The notes: generated from the letters alone by a model not told the origin. DNA of 64,000 nucleotides from Pycnopodia helianthoides (GCA_032158295.1 CM063252.1:17380036-17444035), one strand, 5' to 3'. Shown: positions 12,901 to 24,500, numbered from the stretch's first letter. Translations and numbers: made by a program.

Positions 12901-15900
12901 GGAGGCATCAGAGGTGTAGACAAAATGTAAATATACAGGAAAACTTATAAACATTACACCCTGCTTCCATGACAACACTGTTACTAGGCACCTCAAGGGC
13001 TTATTATTTGAAAAAATGAAAAAAATATAAAATGTGTCAAATTTATAAAACAATCTTATTTGCATTGAATACATATCCAAAGCAATTCCCTCACAATAAT
13101 GGGGTGATAACAAAAAAGGTATTGATTGCTACTATCAGAAACTATTCTTTTAAAGCAAACAAATGACCAACAAAATCAATCACACAGGATGCATTTCCAA
13201 AGCAAGGTTTACCTTAATGGGGACAATTGAAATAAGACGATATTCAAAAATAGTACTCAACGCTCAGTATTGAAAATAAGTAACAACATTCAAGAATACA
13301 AACATCTAATTGCAGTTTTACAAGTCCGTGCATTAGATTTTTACAATCTATACAACATTAGAGAGGTCTTCCAAAAATAAACAAACGCTACACAATGTGT
13401 GACCTCAATTGACCTTGTCTTCTGGTTGAAACCGCAAGTTAAGTAGTAACCTTAGCATTTATTTTCTGTGTAACTAAAGGTATAAAACATAATGGATTTA
13501 CACTTTACTTTCTGTGAAATTTTAAAAGATATCAACAATCTTTTCATCGATTTAATTAAATAGTTTACACACACTGACCCCATTGATACCCGAACACCTA
13601 GTGTTTGTTTCTACAAACACTAAATTCAAGTTTATTTTAATTTGTTTTATACTGCAAGTTCAATTACTGAGAGGTGGCACAATGTAATTGCATAAACGTT
13701 ATATTTTTGTTATATTTTTGTGCTATATTTCAAGAGTTACATTACCTTCACATTTTATATTCAAAATCACCTACATGTACATGTACCTAGTGTTCGTGCA
13801 ACACCTGGTTAGTTCTTATTTTTTCTGTTTATGTCAGGTCGGGTTAATGTAGTCAAGAAGGGATGAACATGGATGTTAAATAAAATTTGTTTTCTTCATT
13901 GTCTTGATAGTCTGTCTGTACTTGAGTGCACAAGGGAAATTACATGTTAACTTGTTCTGGAGTGTCCAGCATGATGTATACATTGTATGTAGATTGATAG
14001 TGGTTGTGCTTGTTTTATTCAGGTACTGGCTTTATTGACGATATTGGAATTGGTAAAGGCAAGTTCTATTCCATCAATGTTCCTTTGAAAGATGGTATTC
14101 AAGATAACCAGTACTTCAGTCTATTCCGCAGGTGAGTAGTACTGTGGAATGTTTTTGTCAGGGCAGTTTAAAGTCAATCATGTGATGGTCTTCTGAAACT
14201 TGACATGCAGTCATAATGAACATACTTGTACATGTAGTTGTATCAGTGACTAGTTGCTGAGGCCGCTGACGATCATCAGCTCTCAGCAGTTATCATGGTG
14301 CAACCAGCACAAGTGACCTATCTTTCCACATCTTGTCTCAGACAGCCTGTGGGTGTTGAAAAAGCGACGACCAGAGCAGCTTGTAACATTGTTTTTTTCA
14401 GAAGCTCCAATACATGTATGTACGCCAGGGCTTGACCTTTAAAAATGCTTTTTAAAGCTTTTTTTCTTTTGCTAATAAATGGCTTTTTGATCAAGACAAG
14501 TCAACATTTTGATGTGGTATATCACTGAAAGAACAATAACTTTGTTTCAGGAATACTCCCGGAAGATCCTGAAGGGTTGGAATCACTGTACATGTACATC
14601 ACATTCACGGTTGGTACATGTACATCACATTCACGGTTGGTGCATGTACATCACATTCATGTACATCACATTCACGGTTGGTACATACACATGTACATCA
14701 CATTCACGGTTGGTACATGTACATCACATTCACGGTTGGTACATGTACATCACATTCATGTACTACATCACTTTACATGTACATCACATCACGGTTGGTA
14801 CATGTACATCACATTCATGTACATCACATTCACGGTTGGTACATGTACATCACATTCACGGTTGGTGCATGTACATCACATTCATGTACATCACATTCAC
14901 GGTTGGTACATACACATGTACATCACATTCACGGTTGGTACATGTACATCACATTCACGGTTGGTGCATGTACATCACATTTTTGCTTCAATACATGCAA
15001 GAACTACCGAACGCTAGAGGACGCTATTTAAAAGTAAAACAGCACCGCTTTCACAATAAGATGGTATGCCCTTTGTTGGCAAAATCTAACAGCGCATTAC
15101 ATGATAACCATGATAACATCCAAAAACGACCTGATTAATAGACTTTGTAAGTCTCGCGCCTATCGAAACGAGAAAACACGTTAAACTAAGAACATATTTT
15201 CTTCTGAAATAAAATCTTTGTTTTAAAAGTATATTTATGAAAAAATATACTCATTACAATTTTTATAAAATGAAATTTAGTTTTTACAAGAAACAAATAA
15301 TTTGTAGTGTAGTATAGTATTGAAACAAAATTAAAACTTTGGGACAAGGATGCTTGTTTGATCTAAAACTTTTTTTTTAACCCTTTTGTAAATCAAATAA
15401 TAAACCACAAGGGAAACTGACTTGGTACATTTTTTAAATGATTTCGGGTTGAACAAAGAAAAATTGACTAGAGCGGGATTTGAACCAACGACCTCCGGTT
15501 TAACGTGCCGGCGCTCTACCAACTGAGCTATCTAGCCCTATGTTGGCGGTCTCCCTATTTTGTCAATATCTTTGTTCGGGGGGTGCCTGTCAGAAGCCAT
15601 TCAACCGCAAACTGCCGTGTAGCCAGGGATCACACCCAGGTAACGATACAACCTGGGAAGTGGCAGACAGGGGATCACCTTAAGGGGATGCGACTTTTTA
15701 TATCAGATATCAAATAATAAACCACAAGGGAAACTGACTTGGTACATTTTTTGTAAAAAATCATTTGTAAACAAGCTGAATTGGACTAGAAGCGGTTAAT
15801 AACAAAGAATAATTAACAAATGATACGTAGCACATTTGGGGTCTCCACAAATATACTGTTCCCGTCAGACCATTACAAACGAAAATGCAGCCATCCAACC

Positions 15901-18900
15901 CCAAACAACAACCGAGCACAATCACCCTTAGGGCGACTTTTTATATCAGATATCAAATAATAAACCACAAGGGAAACTGACTTGGTACATTTTTTCTTTG
16001 TTCAACCCGAAATCACCTTTTGTAAATCCACGCTTGAATTTGTGCAACCACTAAAAGCTGGTTTAAATAACTAAAAATAAATAAATACAATATTGCATAA
16101 GTTAATGCAACAATTAAGAGGGTGGGTCACAAAAATAAACACCCCAGCGATCAGCCATACACAACAAGAAAGAAATGCACCATCCAAAACCCCAAACCCA
16201 ACACCAGCCACACTCCCCTCCAGGAGGAATCCCTCAAGAGGGTTTAAAGAGCCATCGTCATCCTGTCTTACCCAAGTGGGTTGACCAGTACTCAGTGCTG
16301 TCCACTGCAAGGTTCATTGGCACTCCTGCCTCTGGAAGTGTAGAATTTGTTTTATGTGTGTCTTTACTATGTGAAAGTAAGACACAGCGTTGGCAACCTC
16401 TCACTGGTACTATACTGTGGTTGTTGAGGTGTTCAATCCTCATCTGCCCTTGAAGGCACAAGCAGCACCTTTGTTTTGGGTCATTGTCAGGGGGTATGAA
16501 ATCAAGACTTTTCCTTCTCCTAGGTATGCTCCCATCTCAGGCTGCGAGCCCCTCCAATCAGACTTTGAAATCAGAGTATATTGCCAATGCTCAAGGTAGA
16601 TAATCAATCTTAAAATGTCTCTCTTATACTTTAGGATTGTTGAACAAGTGAAACAGTGTTATTGCCCAAGTGCTGTTGTTGTTCAATGTGGGGCTGACAC
16701 ACTGGCTGATGATCCAATGCAGTCTTTCAATCTGACATCATCTGGCTTAGCTAAATGCATCCACCATGTAACATCGTGGAAGCTACCAACTCTGCTACTT
16801 GGTGGTGGTGGATACCGACTTGCTAATACAGCAAGGTGTTGGGCTAGTCTAACAGCCACAGTCTTGGGATGTCGACTACCATCAGAGATTCCAGAACATG
16901 AGGTTAGTAAATACATTTTTTGCCGTAGCAAAAAGTTGGGAAGGTAGTGCATTGTGCTCTACCAGCCAGGCTCCCAGTGGATGATACCCATGCCTACATC
17001 CTTACGTACTGTGAAGTGGGTAACCCTGTTTCAGCCCCAGGAGTAGGTGGCAACGTGCCTCTGGTGTCAGTTGATTTGGGTCAACAGCCCAAATCAGTTA
17101 AGTGTAGCCCTTACCTTGAGTGGCCGTTCGGCCTTGTGAGTTAGGCGATATCTCATTAAAAAAATGTTTTAAAGCAGTATCAAAAACCATTGTACGCGTA
17201 ACTGAATTTCTGCTGTACTAATGACTTTCTTTGTTACATGAAAAATGGCAAATTCTTGCAAACTAAATTAAATAAAGCACAGTTATCCACTTTCACAAGC
17301 CTGCTGCAAGTATCTGACATAAGTTGAAGCCACATAGAAAAAGTATTCTTTTTCAAGCAGCAGTCTAGTTTTAGGCTGCCCCAGCATTCCACCTAAAGTA
17401 CTGTGGACATTACCCGGTACATTTTTAATAAGATGGACTCAAAAATGTATCCAGAACCAAATGCTAAAAAAAAAAGGGGGGGGCCTTTGATACTGTTGAT
17501 CACCAAATACTCTTGTTTAAACATGTTAAATGGAAGAAATTTGGACCATTGGTTCAAATGTCAAATTGGCAGAAGAATGCAGGCTACACAGGTGGATAGG
17601 GTCCTGTCTGAATTTGTGTTAGCATTTAAAGGTACACGTTGCCTTGGATCAGGGGAGTTGGTCTATAAAAAGCATTTGTAACCGTATGGTTAGAAAGATG
17701 TTTTAATAGTAGAATACAACCATCCACACAAATATGCCTCAAAATTGCAGGGTTTTCCTTTTACATTGTGAACTAACACAGTCGGCCATTTTGTGAATCA
17801 AACAAGATACAACACAGGGCATGTCATGGCCGAATGGTGAGGAGCACATGACTCAAGCTCTGGTGTTTCTGATCACCAACTACTCTTGTTTGAATGGAAG
17901 AAATTGGGCTCTGAACTCCATTGGTTCAAATCCTGTGTGGGTTCGAAACCCGGTCTGGCGTTGTGTCCTTGAGCAAGATACTTTACCATAAATGATTTGT
18001 CCTTCAGATGGGACATAAAGCTGAAGAAGGTCCCATATACTAGGCAGAGATCAGATTTGTCTAGATTTCGGGATTTTTATAAAAACTTTTTTTGTTTTCC
18101 AGATATTTTTAGCCTATCCCTTTTCAAAATTTTTTCGTAACATGGTTTGACAAGTCTTGATTTGCTATATTTTATGTGCCCATGGTCAAACAAACACACA
18201 TACACAGAGCCAAGTAGTGTTGCATTTTTGTTGTGACATTGGTATGTTTGTTTTGTGATGTGCATTCAGTAAAACAGCAGGTTCAAAGTCCAAGCTAACT
18301 AACAGTCAGCATGCTGCGATTGGCTGTTGAGAAATATCCATATTCATAAAGAAAGATTAGCTAGACTATCACTCGTTGCACATTCATGAGCCGTTTAAAA
18401 AAAAGCAGCACAGTGTGGTGCAGGCCTGCGGTTTTTTTGACTATACCAAGGCTGCTAAAACATCGTACATTTTTGCCAATAGAGGACCTTGTTTAAGCGT
18501 TGCATGCGATGCAGGGAAACATTCATTATTTTATCAATGTATGTGGTCATTACAAGTGGATTCTTGATTGAATTGAACCAAAACATTTTGAACACAGATC
18601 GTTCAATCGTGAAGGTGTCAGTGCAAAAGAAGTTCTTATATAACCGATCCCCAAATCACAAGTCACTGGAAATGGTTGATGATGAAAATACTGTTATTAA
18701 GGGCAGAAATTAGGCATTCAAACTCACAATTTTGCGAACTCCACTTCCATGGTTTTTTATGTATATATATTTTTATGTTATTTTGTTGCGTTTCCGAAAC
18801 TGTGTGCATACATACATGTACATGCTGGCTAAATTAAAAACCCAAGATGAACCCCTGACAATAGCATGTTGCCCAAATTCTGGACAATAGCATGTTGATC

Positions 18901-21290
18901 AAAATCTGGACAATGGCATATTGCCCAAGTTCTAGACAATGGCATGTTGTCCCAATTCTGGACAATGGCATGTTACCCAAATTCTTGACAATGGCATGTT
19001 GCCCAAATTCTTGACAATGGCATATTGCCCCAATTCTTGACAATGGCATGTTGTCCAAATTCTTGACAATGGCATGTTGCCCAAATTCTTGACAATGGCA
19101 TGTTGCCCAAATTCTTGACAATGGCATGTTGTCCCAATTCTGGACAATGACATGTTGTCCCAATTCTAGACAATGGCATGTTGTCCCAATTCTGGACAAT
19201 GGCATGTTACCAAATCTGGATGTGGCATGTTGCCCAAATTCTGGATGGTGGCATGTTGCCAAAATTCTGGACAATGGCATGTTGCCCAAAATTTGAACAA
19301 ACATTTGTAACTGTTTAATTTTTCCCCAACACTGACTTGCATCTCTGACATACAAGTGAGTGCAGAAAGCTGCCAATGGGAATGTAAGTACAGGTTTTGG
19401 TAGCCAACCAAACCCTCCGCAAGTGTTTTGTGGGTGTTTCATTTTCATCCATTCTCATCCCTGAGTAATCCAAGATGTTCAGAATTTAAAAAAAAAGTAT
19501 TGGTATTGCTAGTTTTAAAAAAATGTGATCACGTAAATAAACCCCTTTTTGCTTTGTAATAATTTACTCACATATTATGTTCAATACCAATTTAACTAAA
19601 TGTAAATCTTAAGTTACAGATAAATGATCACTATCTGAATAAGCACTAAAATGTTATTGTCTAGTTTCACATCTAAATTAACTTTGTGTGAAGGTCTGAA
19701 ATGTAGTATCCTTGATTGATTTGGAATGCACTGAATTTGAACCTACACAAATGGTAGATGTCAATTTTAAGATGAAGCTTAGACTGCTAGGTAGATAGGT
19801 ATTTAACTTGAATGTATTATTGTGATTACAGCATTTCCTTGACTATGGACCAGACTACCAACTTGACATCTCCCCAACTCATCGACCAAATCTCAACACT
19901 GAAGAGTATGTGGAAAACATCATTGCTACCATAACAGGTTGGGCTTTATATCATGTACATGTATATGTAGTCAAGTCACACATCCTGACATATCAGGTTT
20001 GTGGGGGTCTTGCATTGTTCAACCGATTGTCGCTTTCTAAAGAATTTCCTTTCAGGTCCATTGGTTCTATTGAGACTGCCTTGTGGGGTCTTTTAATCTA
20101 TTGTTTATTTAGTGTAAGTGCCCATTTGTTAATCCAGTAAATCAAGGCTTTCTGATTGTGTTGACATTTTTGGGCGACATTCACATTGGTTTTGTACTCA
20201 AAATCAAATCAAATAGTTTGGGGCTGAACAAAGAAAAACTATTTGAAATCTACCCAGTCAGTTTCCCTTGTGGTTCATTACTCAAAATCAAATCAAGCAT
20301 ACATTTTCAGTTTGGAAGGTGTGAACATCTTTGCCTTTTCACATTTCATTTAAGTAATTTTTTGGTTGAACAAAGAAAATTTGACTGGAGCAGGACTTGA
20401 ACCTGCGACATCCGGATTAACATGCGGGTGCTCCAAGTTCATTGACATTGATCCATGTGGAAAGTGTGAATTTGGTTTTGAAAATTATGTCACACGTACT
20501 AATAATACGAGTTCATTGTTTGCTAAGTTACGTAGGTGCTACTATGTATTTTCAGCACAACCAGTTTTTTCTGTTAAAACAGAAGTTGATTGTAAACAAA
20601 ATTCTTTGGAAAGACACAAGAAATGTATGCACCCCACAACTACGATTATTTAGCAACTTTATTTTGGCCATATATCTTAAGAATTTCCTCTTTAAATTAC
20701 CATTATTCCTTCGAATTGTGTTGTGGGATAGAGCCCCATTAAATTGGTCAGTGTCATTAAGTACACTCACACACAGTTAAAGAAAATTCCATGTCATAGG
20801 ATGTTTTTCTTATGTTGCTGGAGCAACTAGCAATTTAGTACATGACTGGTCTCTGACTGGTTCTCATCAGAAAAGTAGAACCATCATTTGAGGATATATT
20901 GTTCATATTGTAAATGTCCTCCAAAGGTGCAGTAGGGTGAGCCATCACACAGATGCATTACTTACCATCTTTCTGGACAACATGCATACTAGACCGGTCA
21001 TGTGAGACAAAAGCTTGGTTCCAACAAAACATTGTCAGTAACTTTAAACTAACATTCTCTCATCATTTACAAGATGAAAGTTTGTATCTCTTTTTAATAT
21101 TTTCCCAGAAAAATTACAATTTAGCATTTTAGTCAATTCTTAGTCAAAGTAGTCTTCCAAAATGGGGTGATGCATCTTTTCTATAATAATTACAAATTGA
21201 TTGCTAAAGAGACTTACAGTGTTAAATTTTGTTAAAACCAATTTTGTTGAATTTCTTTCAGCCAATCTGGAGAACATTGCAGACAGATAA
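886..21290 (+). CDS. HDAC8: HDAC8-type histone deacetylase, 3' half (5 coding exons)
   Basis: Class I zinc-dependent lysine deacetylase, a nuclear/cytosolic enzyme removing acetyl groups from histones and other proteins. Coding exons 886-963, 14023-14131, 16635-16902, 19832-19937 and 21262-21290 have GT/AG borders and join in phase (1, 2, 0, 1) to give about 195 residues ending in TAA at 21288-21290. Visible motifs are [18 protein letters not shown], the metal-ligand motif [26 protein letters not shown] with the transition-state tyrosine, and FLDYGPDY. From memory, human HDAC8 has 377 residues, and this part would match its residues from about 182 to the end. The HHGD metal-binding block should lie just upstream, outside the window. 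The very short C-terminus after the deacetylase fold fits HDAC8 rather than HDAC1/2/3, which carry long tails. Introns are 13.1, 2.5, 2.9 and 1.3 kb. Confidence 0.93.
2030..2921. mobile_element. DNA transposon remnant with CAGGGC terminal inverted repeats
   Basis: The left end starts CAGGGCTCGACCTTAA and the right end, reversed, starts CAGGGCTTGTCCTTAA. Both subterminal regions repeat GGGCTAGTAAAAA-type words in inverted order. The element is flanked by ATTGT at 2025-2029 and 2922-2926, a possible 5-bp target duplication. No transposase frame is visible in 892 bases, so it is nonautonomous. A related end, inverted, occurs near 11510-11560. Confidence 0.7.
2930..3965. repeat. dispersed repeat blocks (CAAACGCTACACA / TTTGACCTTGACTT)
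   Basis: The order 'GGATTTTTACAATCTATA, then ACAAACGCTACACA, then TTTGACCTTGACTTC' is found around 3253-3350 and 3890-3940, partially at 3738-3810, and again at 13335-13440. A neighbouring block, TTGAACATTGAAACTCATCAG followed by a GATGACGTCATGATGA word, occurs at 1900-1975 and 3115-3200. I recognise it as an old dispersed repeat but cannot name the family. Confidence 0.6.
4868..5024 (+). repeat. DIRS left inverted terminal repeat
   Basis: The unique outer tip GTCTACTTCACTCTA is followed by sequence that matches the reversed right terminal repeat, for example GCGCCCTCAACCGTCCTACC at 4961-4980 against 7641-7660. The tip itself reappears, complemented, in the internal complementary region. Confidence 0.88.
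5175..5663 (+). pseudogene. DIRS GAG-like open frame, N-terminal remnant
   Basis: A 162-codon frame begins inside the element and is rich in Pro, Ser, Gly and Thr ([20 protein letters not shown]) with a basic stretch ([13 protein letters not shown]). Position just inside the left repeat and composition fit the first DIRS ORF. No zinc finger or capsid motif is visible, so the assignment depends on context. It overlaps the recombinase frame, and its 3' part may be fused by the internal deletion. Confidence 0.5.
5649..6356 (+). pseudogene. DIRS tyrosine recombinase, disrupted
   Basis: A single frame (codons starting at positions equal to 1 modulo 3) covers a tyrosine-recombinase domain. It shows the box-I arginine region [13 protein letters not shown] near 5838-5876, [20 protein letters not shown] at 6145-6204, and the tyrosine in [11 protein letters not shown] (TAC at 6253-6255). 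Two lesions are seen: an in-frame TGA at 6037-6039, and TGG at 6154-6156 where the family has the arginine of the H-x-x-R motif. Both fit C-to-T decay at CpG. The copy cannot encode an active enzyme. Confidence 0.85.
7434..7735 (+). repeat. DIRS internal complementary region and right inverted terminal repeat
   Basis: Bases 7434-7478 complement the left tip, and 7481-7523 complement the right tip at 7731-7773. Bases 7593-7735 are the right inverted repeat. The two complements abut with one base between them, so the sequence records the joined ends of a circular intermediate. Confidence 0.87.
8975..9095. mobile_element. partial MITE, right end GTAATGTTCCTTTAA
   Basis: The segment ACAAGTTTTTTTGTTACCAA and GTAATGTTCCTTTAA matches the right end of the element at 50381-50534. 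The left end is diverged. Its TTAA border suggests a TTAA-targeting DNA transposon. Confidence 0.5.
10007..10061. repeat. perfect 21-bp hairpin in HDAC8 intron
   Basis: Arm 10007-10027 and arm 10041-10061 are exact inverted copies (ACAAAAGCTGCAGTTTTATT and its complement) with a 13-base loop. No gene is near. It may be a small foldback element or a transcribed hairpin. Confidence 0.85.
11690..12212 (-). pseudogene. LINE-like reverse transcriptase C-terminal fragment
   Basis: On the minus strand a frame contains [18 protein letters not shown], a Cys2-His-Cys knuckle, then [20 protein letters not shown]. In shifted frames it continues with [20 protein letters not shown] and [20 protein letters not shown]. 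These are typical of the region after the reverse transcriptase in non-LTR elements of marine invertebrates. Frame changes and a 15-base duplication (ACATCTTCGTCATCT twice near 11824-11853) show it is dead. Confidence 0.75.
14023..14131 (+). CDS. HDAC8: HDAC8 exon ([14 protein letters not shown] block)
   Basis: Acceptor TTTTATTCAG and donor GTGAGT. The peptide contains [20 protein letters not shown] followed by [14 protein letters not shown], the conserved HDAC strand with the NVPL.DGI motif. The exon closes the glycine codon left open at 963 and ends two bases into an arginine codon. Confidence 0.93.
14583..14985. repeat. 26-bp tandem array with higher-order duplication
   Basis: The unit is CACGGTTGGTACATGTACAT plus CACATT. 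Shortened units (CATTCATGTACATCACATT) interrupt it in the same order around 14630-14740 and 14865-14975, so a block of about 110 bases was itself duplicated. Three frames stay open, giving spurious ORFs. Confidence 0.92.
15385..15537 (-). mobile_element. tRNA-derived SINE (Asn-like head)
   Basis: The head at 15466-15537 (minus) folds as a cloverleaf: acceptor GGCTAGA/TCTAGTC, D arm GCTC...GAGC and TTCAAAT T-loop. The anticodon position reads GTT, but position 33 is C and the anticodon stem ends in a C/A mismatch. The tail with AAGTCAGTTTCCCTTGTGGT reappears at 15713-15752 and 15956-16015 (both minus), and a second head lies at 20364-20440. A pol III A/B-box SINE explains this better than a working tRNA. 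Confidence 0.75.
15688..16015 (-). repeat. duplicated SINE-tail segments
   Basis: About 65 bases (GCGACTTTTTATATCAGATA through AAATAATAAACCACAAGGGA and on) are repeated at 15688-15752 and 15931-15996. The second copy continues into TTTGTTCAACCCGAAATCA, the SINE body in the opposite sense. Confidence 0.7.
16635..16902 (+). CDS. HDAC8: HDAC8 exon with GADT and GGGGY catalytic motifs
   Basis: Acceptor ATACTTTAG and donor GTTAGT. The 89 codons include [14 protein letters not shown] (family knowledge: the aspartate is a zinc ligand, D267 in human HDAC8) and [17 protein letters not shown] (the tyrosine corresponds to Y306, which stabilises the reaction intermediate). Both key residues are present, so this part looks catalytically competent. 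The exon ends in phase 0 after PSEIPEHE. Confidence 0.96.
17626..17815. mobile_element. dispersed MITE-like repeat (GGTACACGTTGCCTTGGATC)
   Basis: The segment starts TTTAAAGGTACACGTTGCC and runs to GTCGGCCATTTTGTGAATCA. I remember this as a high-copy dispersed repeat in echinoderm genomes. The far terminal repeat is missing here, so the copy is partial. Confidence 0.5.
17822..18045 (+). mobile_element. tRNA-Leu-like SINE
   Basis: The head GTCATGGCCGAATGGTGAGG (A box) with ACTCAAGCTC (CAA at the anticodon position) and GTGGGTTCGAAACCCG (B box) is followed by TGTCCTTGAGCAAGATACTT and CAGATGGGACATAAAG. A related middle portion occurs at 17488-17560. A-box/B-box spacing is widened by an inserted stretch, so it is a SINE copy, not a tRNA gene. 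Confidence 0.72.
18855..19295. repeat. 26-bp tandem array (GACAATGGCATGTTGCCCAA)
   Basis: About 17 units of GACAATGGCATGTTGCCCAA plus ATTCTT, with variants TGTCCCAATTCT and CATATTGCC. It sits in the HDAC8 intron 16903-19831. The unit length drifts (24-26), so the long minus-strand frame is an artefact. Confidence 0.92.
19832..19937 (+). CDS. HDAC8: HDAC8 exon (FLDYGPDY block)
   Basis: Acceptor TGATTACAG and donor GTTGGG. The peptide [20 protein letters not shown] then [15 protein letters not shown] matches the C-terminal helix region of HDAC8. The exon ends one base into a codon that is completed at 21262. Confidence 0.92.
20364..20440 (-). mobile_element. SINE head, second copy
   Basis: Minus strand: GGAGCACCCGCATGTTAATC then GCAGGTTCAAGTCCTGCTCC and AGTCAAATTTTCTTTGTTCA. 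Same family as the copy at 15385-15537, here with T at position 33 of the anticodon loop. The acceptor stem is incomplete. Confidence 0.65.
21262..21290 (+). CDS. HDAC8: HDAC8 terminal coding exon
   Basis: Acceptor TTTCTTTCAG lies directly upstream. The bases complete an alanine codon and encode NLENIADR before TAA. Family members of the HDAC8 type end at this position without a long tail. The assignment rests on phase continuity and acceptor quality, since only nine residues are encoded. Confidence 0.82.
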
Positions 21291-21511
21291 GAGTCCATCT
21301 GATTGGAGTAACCATCAATGCTTGGCCACCATTAGCAATCAAGTACCAACAGTGAAGTCTTCAAAAGCATTTATCTGTTGTTTTAAAAACTGTAATACAT
21401 GTTATGTAGCATACGTATATTGGAAGCCCTCGGCCCTTGTCAACTCCGGCTTTGGTTCCCCCGCTTGGGCTTTGTCTGCCTGTTGGAAGCCTGGAAAGTT
21501 CACATCTTCTA

Positions 21512-21517
21512 AATAAA
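21512..21517 (+). other. candidate HDAC8 polyadenylation signal AATAAA
   Basis: An AATAAA lies 222 bases after the HDAC8 stop codon. Further AATAAA hexamers occur at 21670-21675 and about 21746, so the actual cleavage site cannot be chosen from sequence alone. Confidence 0.4.
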
Positions 21518-24500
21518 TGACAGTGCCCTGGCCGTGGTTTCAAAAAGGGCCTTAGAGTTGAATCGGAGGAATTGATTTTACATCCCGACATAACTGTTTC
21601 ATACAACAAGGCAAACATGAATATTAAAATGAAACACTTTACCATTAGACATTAGTAAATTCACAAGTAAATAAACAGCCTTGATTTGATCGTTTCATGG
21701 TTTTCTTCATGTGATAATAACAGAGTGATATCATTTTTCCCAACGTAATAAATGTGGCTAGTCCAATTAAAAAGCTTTCCATCCATACAGTTCAATTTCT
21801 TTCATAGGTTTCAATACGAACAACAATCTTTTCAGAAACTTGATTTTGTTCTTAAAATCGCAGGTCCTTGATTTTAGTTGTGTGTCAAAATGAATGTGGT
21901 GTGACCCATGTGAGTCATAAAGCATGAATGTTTACAGTCATTGACTTTGAAAGTTACATTGAGTTTGGTATAAAGCCTATATTTTCTATCTAACCTTGCT
22001 GAAAACAGTATGAAATAATATTGTGTTGCCTCAAAGAATATTTTGAGGGATCAAAATATCATTTTGTGGAAACAAAATACTGTTTTAAAGAATTATCAGT
22101 TGTTTTTTCTTCATCTGCCCTTTGAGGGGTTCCATACATAATTCTTTTTACATATAAAAATAGTTTTTTCTGAAAAAGGGTCTCCAAGGTCGAAATCAAG
22201 TTTTCTGATGCACTCATATAATAGATCGAGTCCTCATGAAAGTGGGGGAAAATTAGTCTCCAACTTCATGTGACAATGGTGTGAAATGGCATTTTATTTC
22301 TTTCAGAGCAAAATTGTATAAAATAACGTCATCGACATAAAAACAAATTGGGCTGTACATTCCAAAGAGGAATTTTTGTGCCAGTCAAAAGGTCAATTTA
22401 AATGCTGTTTTGATTGAATATCAACAAAATTAAGAAATCAACTTAAAAAAAAAGAGTTGAAAAGTGAGGGTAGAATATGGAACTTACATAATCCATCATT
22501 TTGGTTTGCATTCATTTACTCCATAAGAGACGCCTGAATTTTGACTTTTCGCGCTTCTGTTTGTGGGTCTCCACGGCTCCCCGGTGAATTGTGGGATGCT
22601 AAAGGTAATTTCTTCTAATTACCATACATTTGCATTATGACAAGATCGACGTTTGAAACCAAGACGCTCCAGAATTGTTCCAAATGACTGAAACAGTTGA
22701 TCTTTCGACTTCTAGCCTGTCCAGTTGCTCCTATGTTTCATACTTCAAACTTTCCATGTACTTAATTCAATAATTTGGTACGGTGCGACTCTGGAGCGTC
22801 TGTCTGTCTAAAATGTGTGTAGACACCAGTCAGTGTGATGGACTATTCAAGTGTAACTTAAATAATGACATTGTTATCGAGTTGTACAAATCTGATGTTC
22901 ACTTGTTTTTATTAAGATGAAGATTGATTTCAACTGCACAATGCAAAAACATTATTTGAGGTGACACATAATTATCATTTTTTATTAGTTATCGTTTTAT
23001 TGAAGTAGTCTGTTGAAAAATATATGTACATTATTTTCAAGTTGTAAAGCACTAATAAAACTGATAAATTTGATCTTCAAGTTAGGCCATCATTTGTCTC
23101 AATGATTGTTTATTGGTTTTGTTGTTGAAATAACATTGAAAAGGCATTATTTTGGACCAATGTTGAGGCAAGTCTTGAGGACGCCTGATATATTTGCATT
23201 AGAGTAATTCACCTCCCTCAAAGTGATTTCTGCTGATAATAAATGACATCACCTTGAAAGAAATCCTCTTTATGTAAAAATAAATCTTTTATGTGGAAAC
23301 AAAATTCTTTAAATAATAATTTCAGTATGTGGGCCAGTACTGCCTGTAGATTATTAACAATAATTACAATAAAAAGGTTTTCAAACTAGGAAAAAGCAAA
23401 TGTTAGCCCAAATAAGCAATTTTAACCAAATCAAGTTGCTTGGCTTCCTTGCCCCTAATTTTGTAACCGTAGAAACTCAAAACATTTTTAACTGCAACAC
23501 TGAAGTGTAAAGTGACTGTTCATTGCCCACATTTGTTGTGGTAAAAACAATATAAGTTTTCTTGGTCATTTTTTGCAATTAAAAATTTTATTTCATCAAA
23601 TATTGAAAGCTTCTCAAAACTGTCATTCGATTTTACTTTATGCAAAAAGACGATTAAAAAAAGATAAGCATTCAATTTAACAATCTATTCAAACCATTCA
23701 AATTCACAGCAGCTTTTCGCATCGTGCATTTTGTCATTAAAAGTTGTTTTCAGGCAGGCTTTTGAGGGAATTGTGCAGCTCAATTGACACTTAATCTATT
23801 ACTAACCCGGCCTCCCCTTTAGATTTTAAAAGGTATAAAAATGGTTCACTTATTGTATGAGAACCACTTTCCTGATGTTCTTCAACAATGATTGCTATAA
23901 ATACAACTACAATCTAAAGAAATGTAAACTGCGGTATAACCATAGCAAGATGCCTTGCACGCCAACAGATACATGGTTGACACAAACAAGCTTACAAAAA
24001 ACAGTGACACATAGGTTCTTGAATTGTCCAAAACCTTGTGTTTACCCTCAGTTAGGCCACTTAAGAAAGAAACAAAGAAATAAAGGATAAAGAAACAAAG
24101 AATAAGAAAATAAAGAAATCATAGTGTGCATTAATTTGTTTGCACATTTTGCAAAATCAGTTGTCGCAAAATGGAAACAAAAGTGACAATTTGGTAGAAA
24201 ACTTAGTTGCACCTACTCTGCTAAATTGAATGCCAATTTTCGCAAGACAAAACTGAACGACTTATATGTTAACCTTTATATGATACATTTTGTATATAAA
24301 TTTGCATGTGGCAAAATAAAATTGAATAACAGTTTCAGCTAAAGTGACAAAATCACTTGAACAAACATGCATGAAAGTGAAACTGGCCATCGAACCAAGA
24401 CAAGCAGGTAGGATGAAAAACAGTGAAAAATACAAACATTAATCACAAATTGTTTTCCTATGGTAATTTCCCAAGATAAATATGAGAAGCATTACTTGGG

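Noticed and set aside
12823..13113. 96-codon minus-strand frame in the HDAC8 intron
   Set aside because: No motif or similarity recognised; AT-rich intron background.
14509..15138. 209-codon frame and two overlapping frames
   Set aside because: All three plus frames stay open across the 26-bp array; there is no unique protein sequence.
15466..15537. Functional tRNA-Asn gene
   Set aside because: The fold is tRNA-like, but position 33 is C, the anticodon stem has a mismatch, and the sequence continues into a repeated SINE tail with other copies nearby.
17822..17960. tRNA-Leu gene
   Set aside because: A and B boxes are too far apart because of extra sequence, and the 3' side is a SINE body.
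18834..19448. 204-codon minus-strand frame rich in MPLSRI-type repeats
   Set aside because: Produced by the 26-bp array; neighbouring frames of the same type overlap it.
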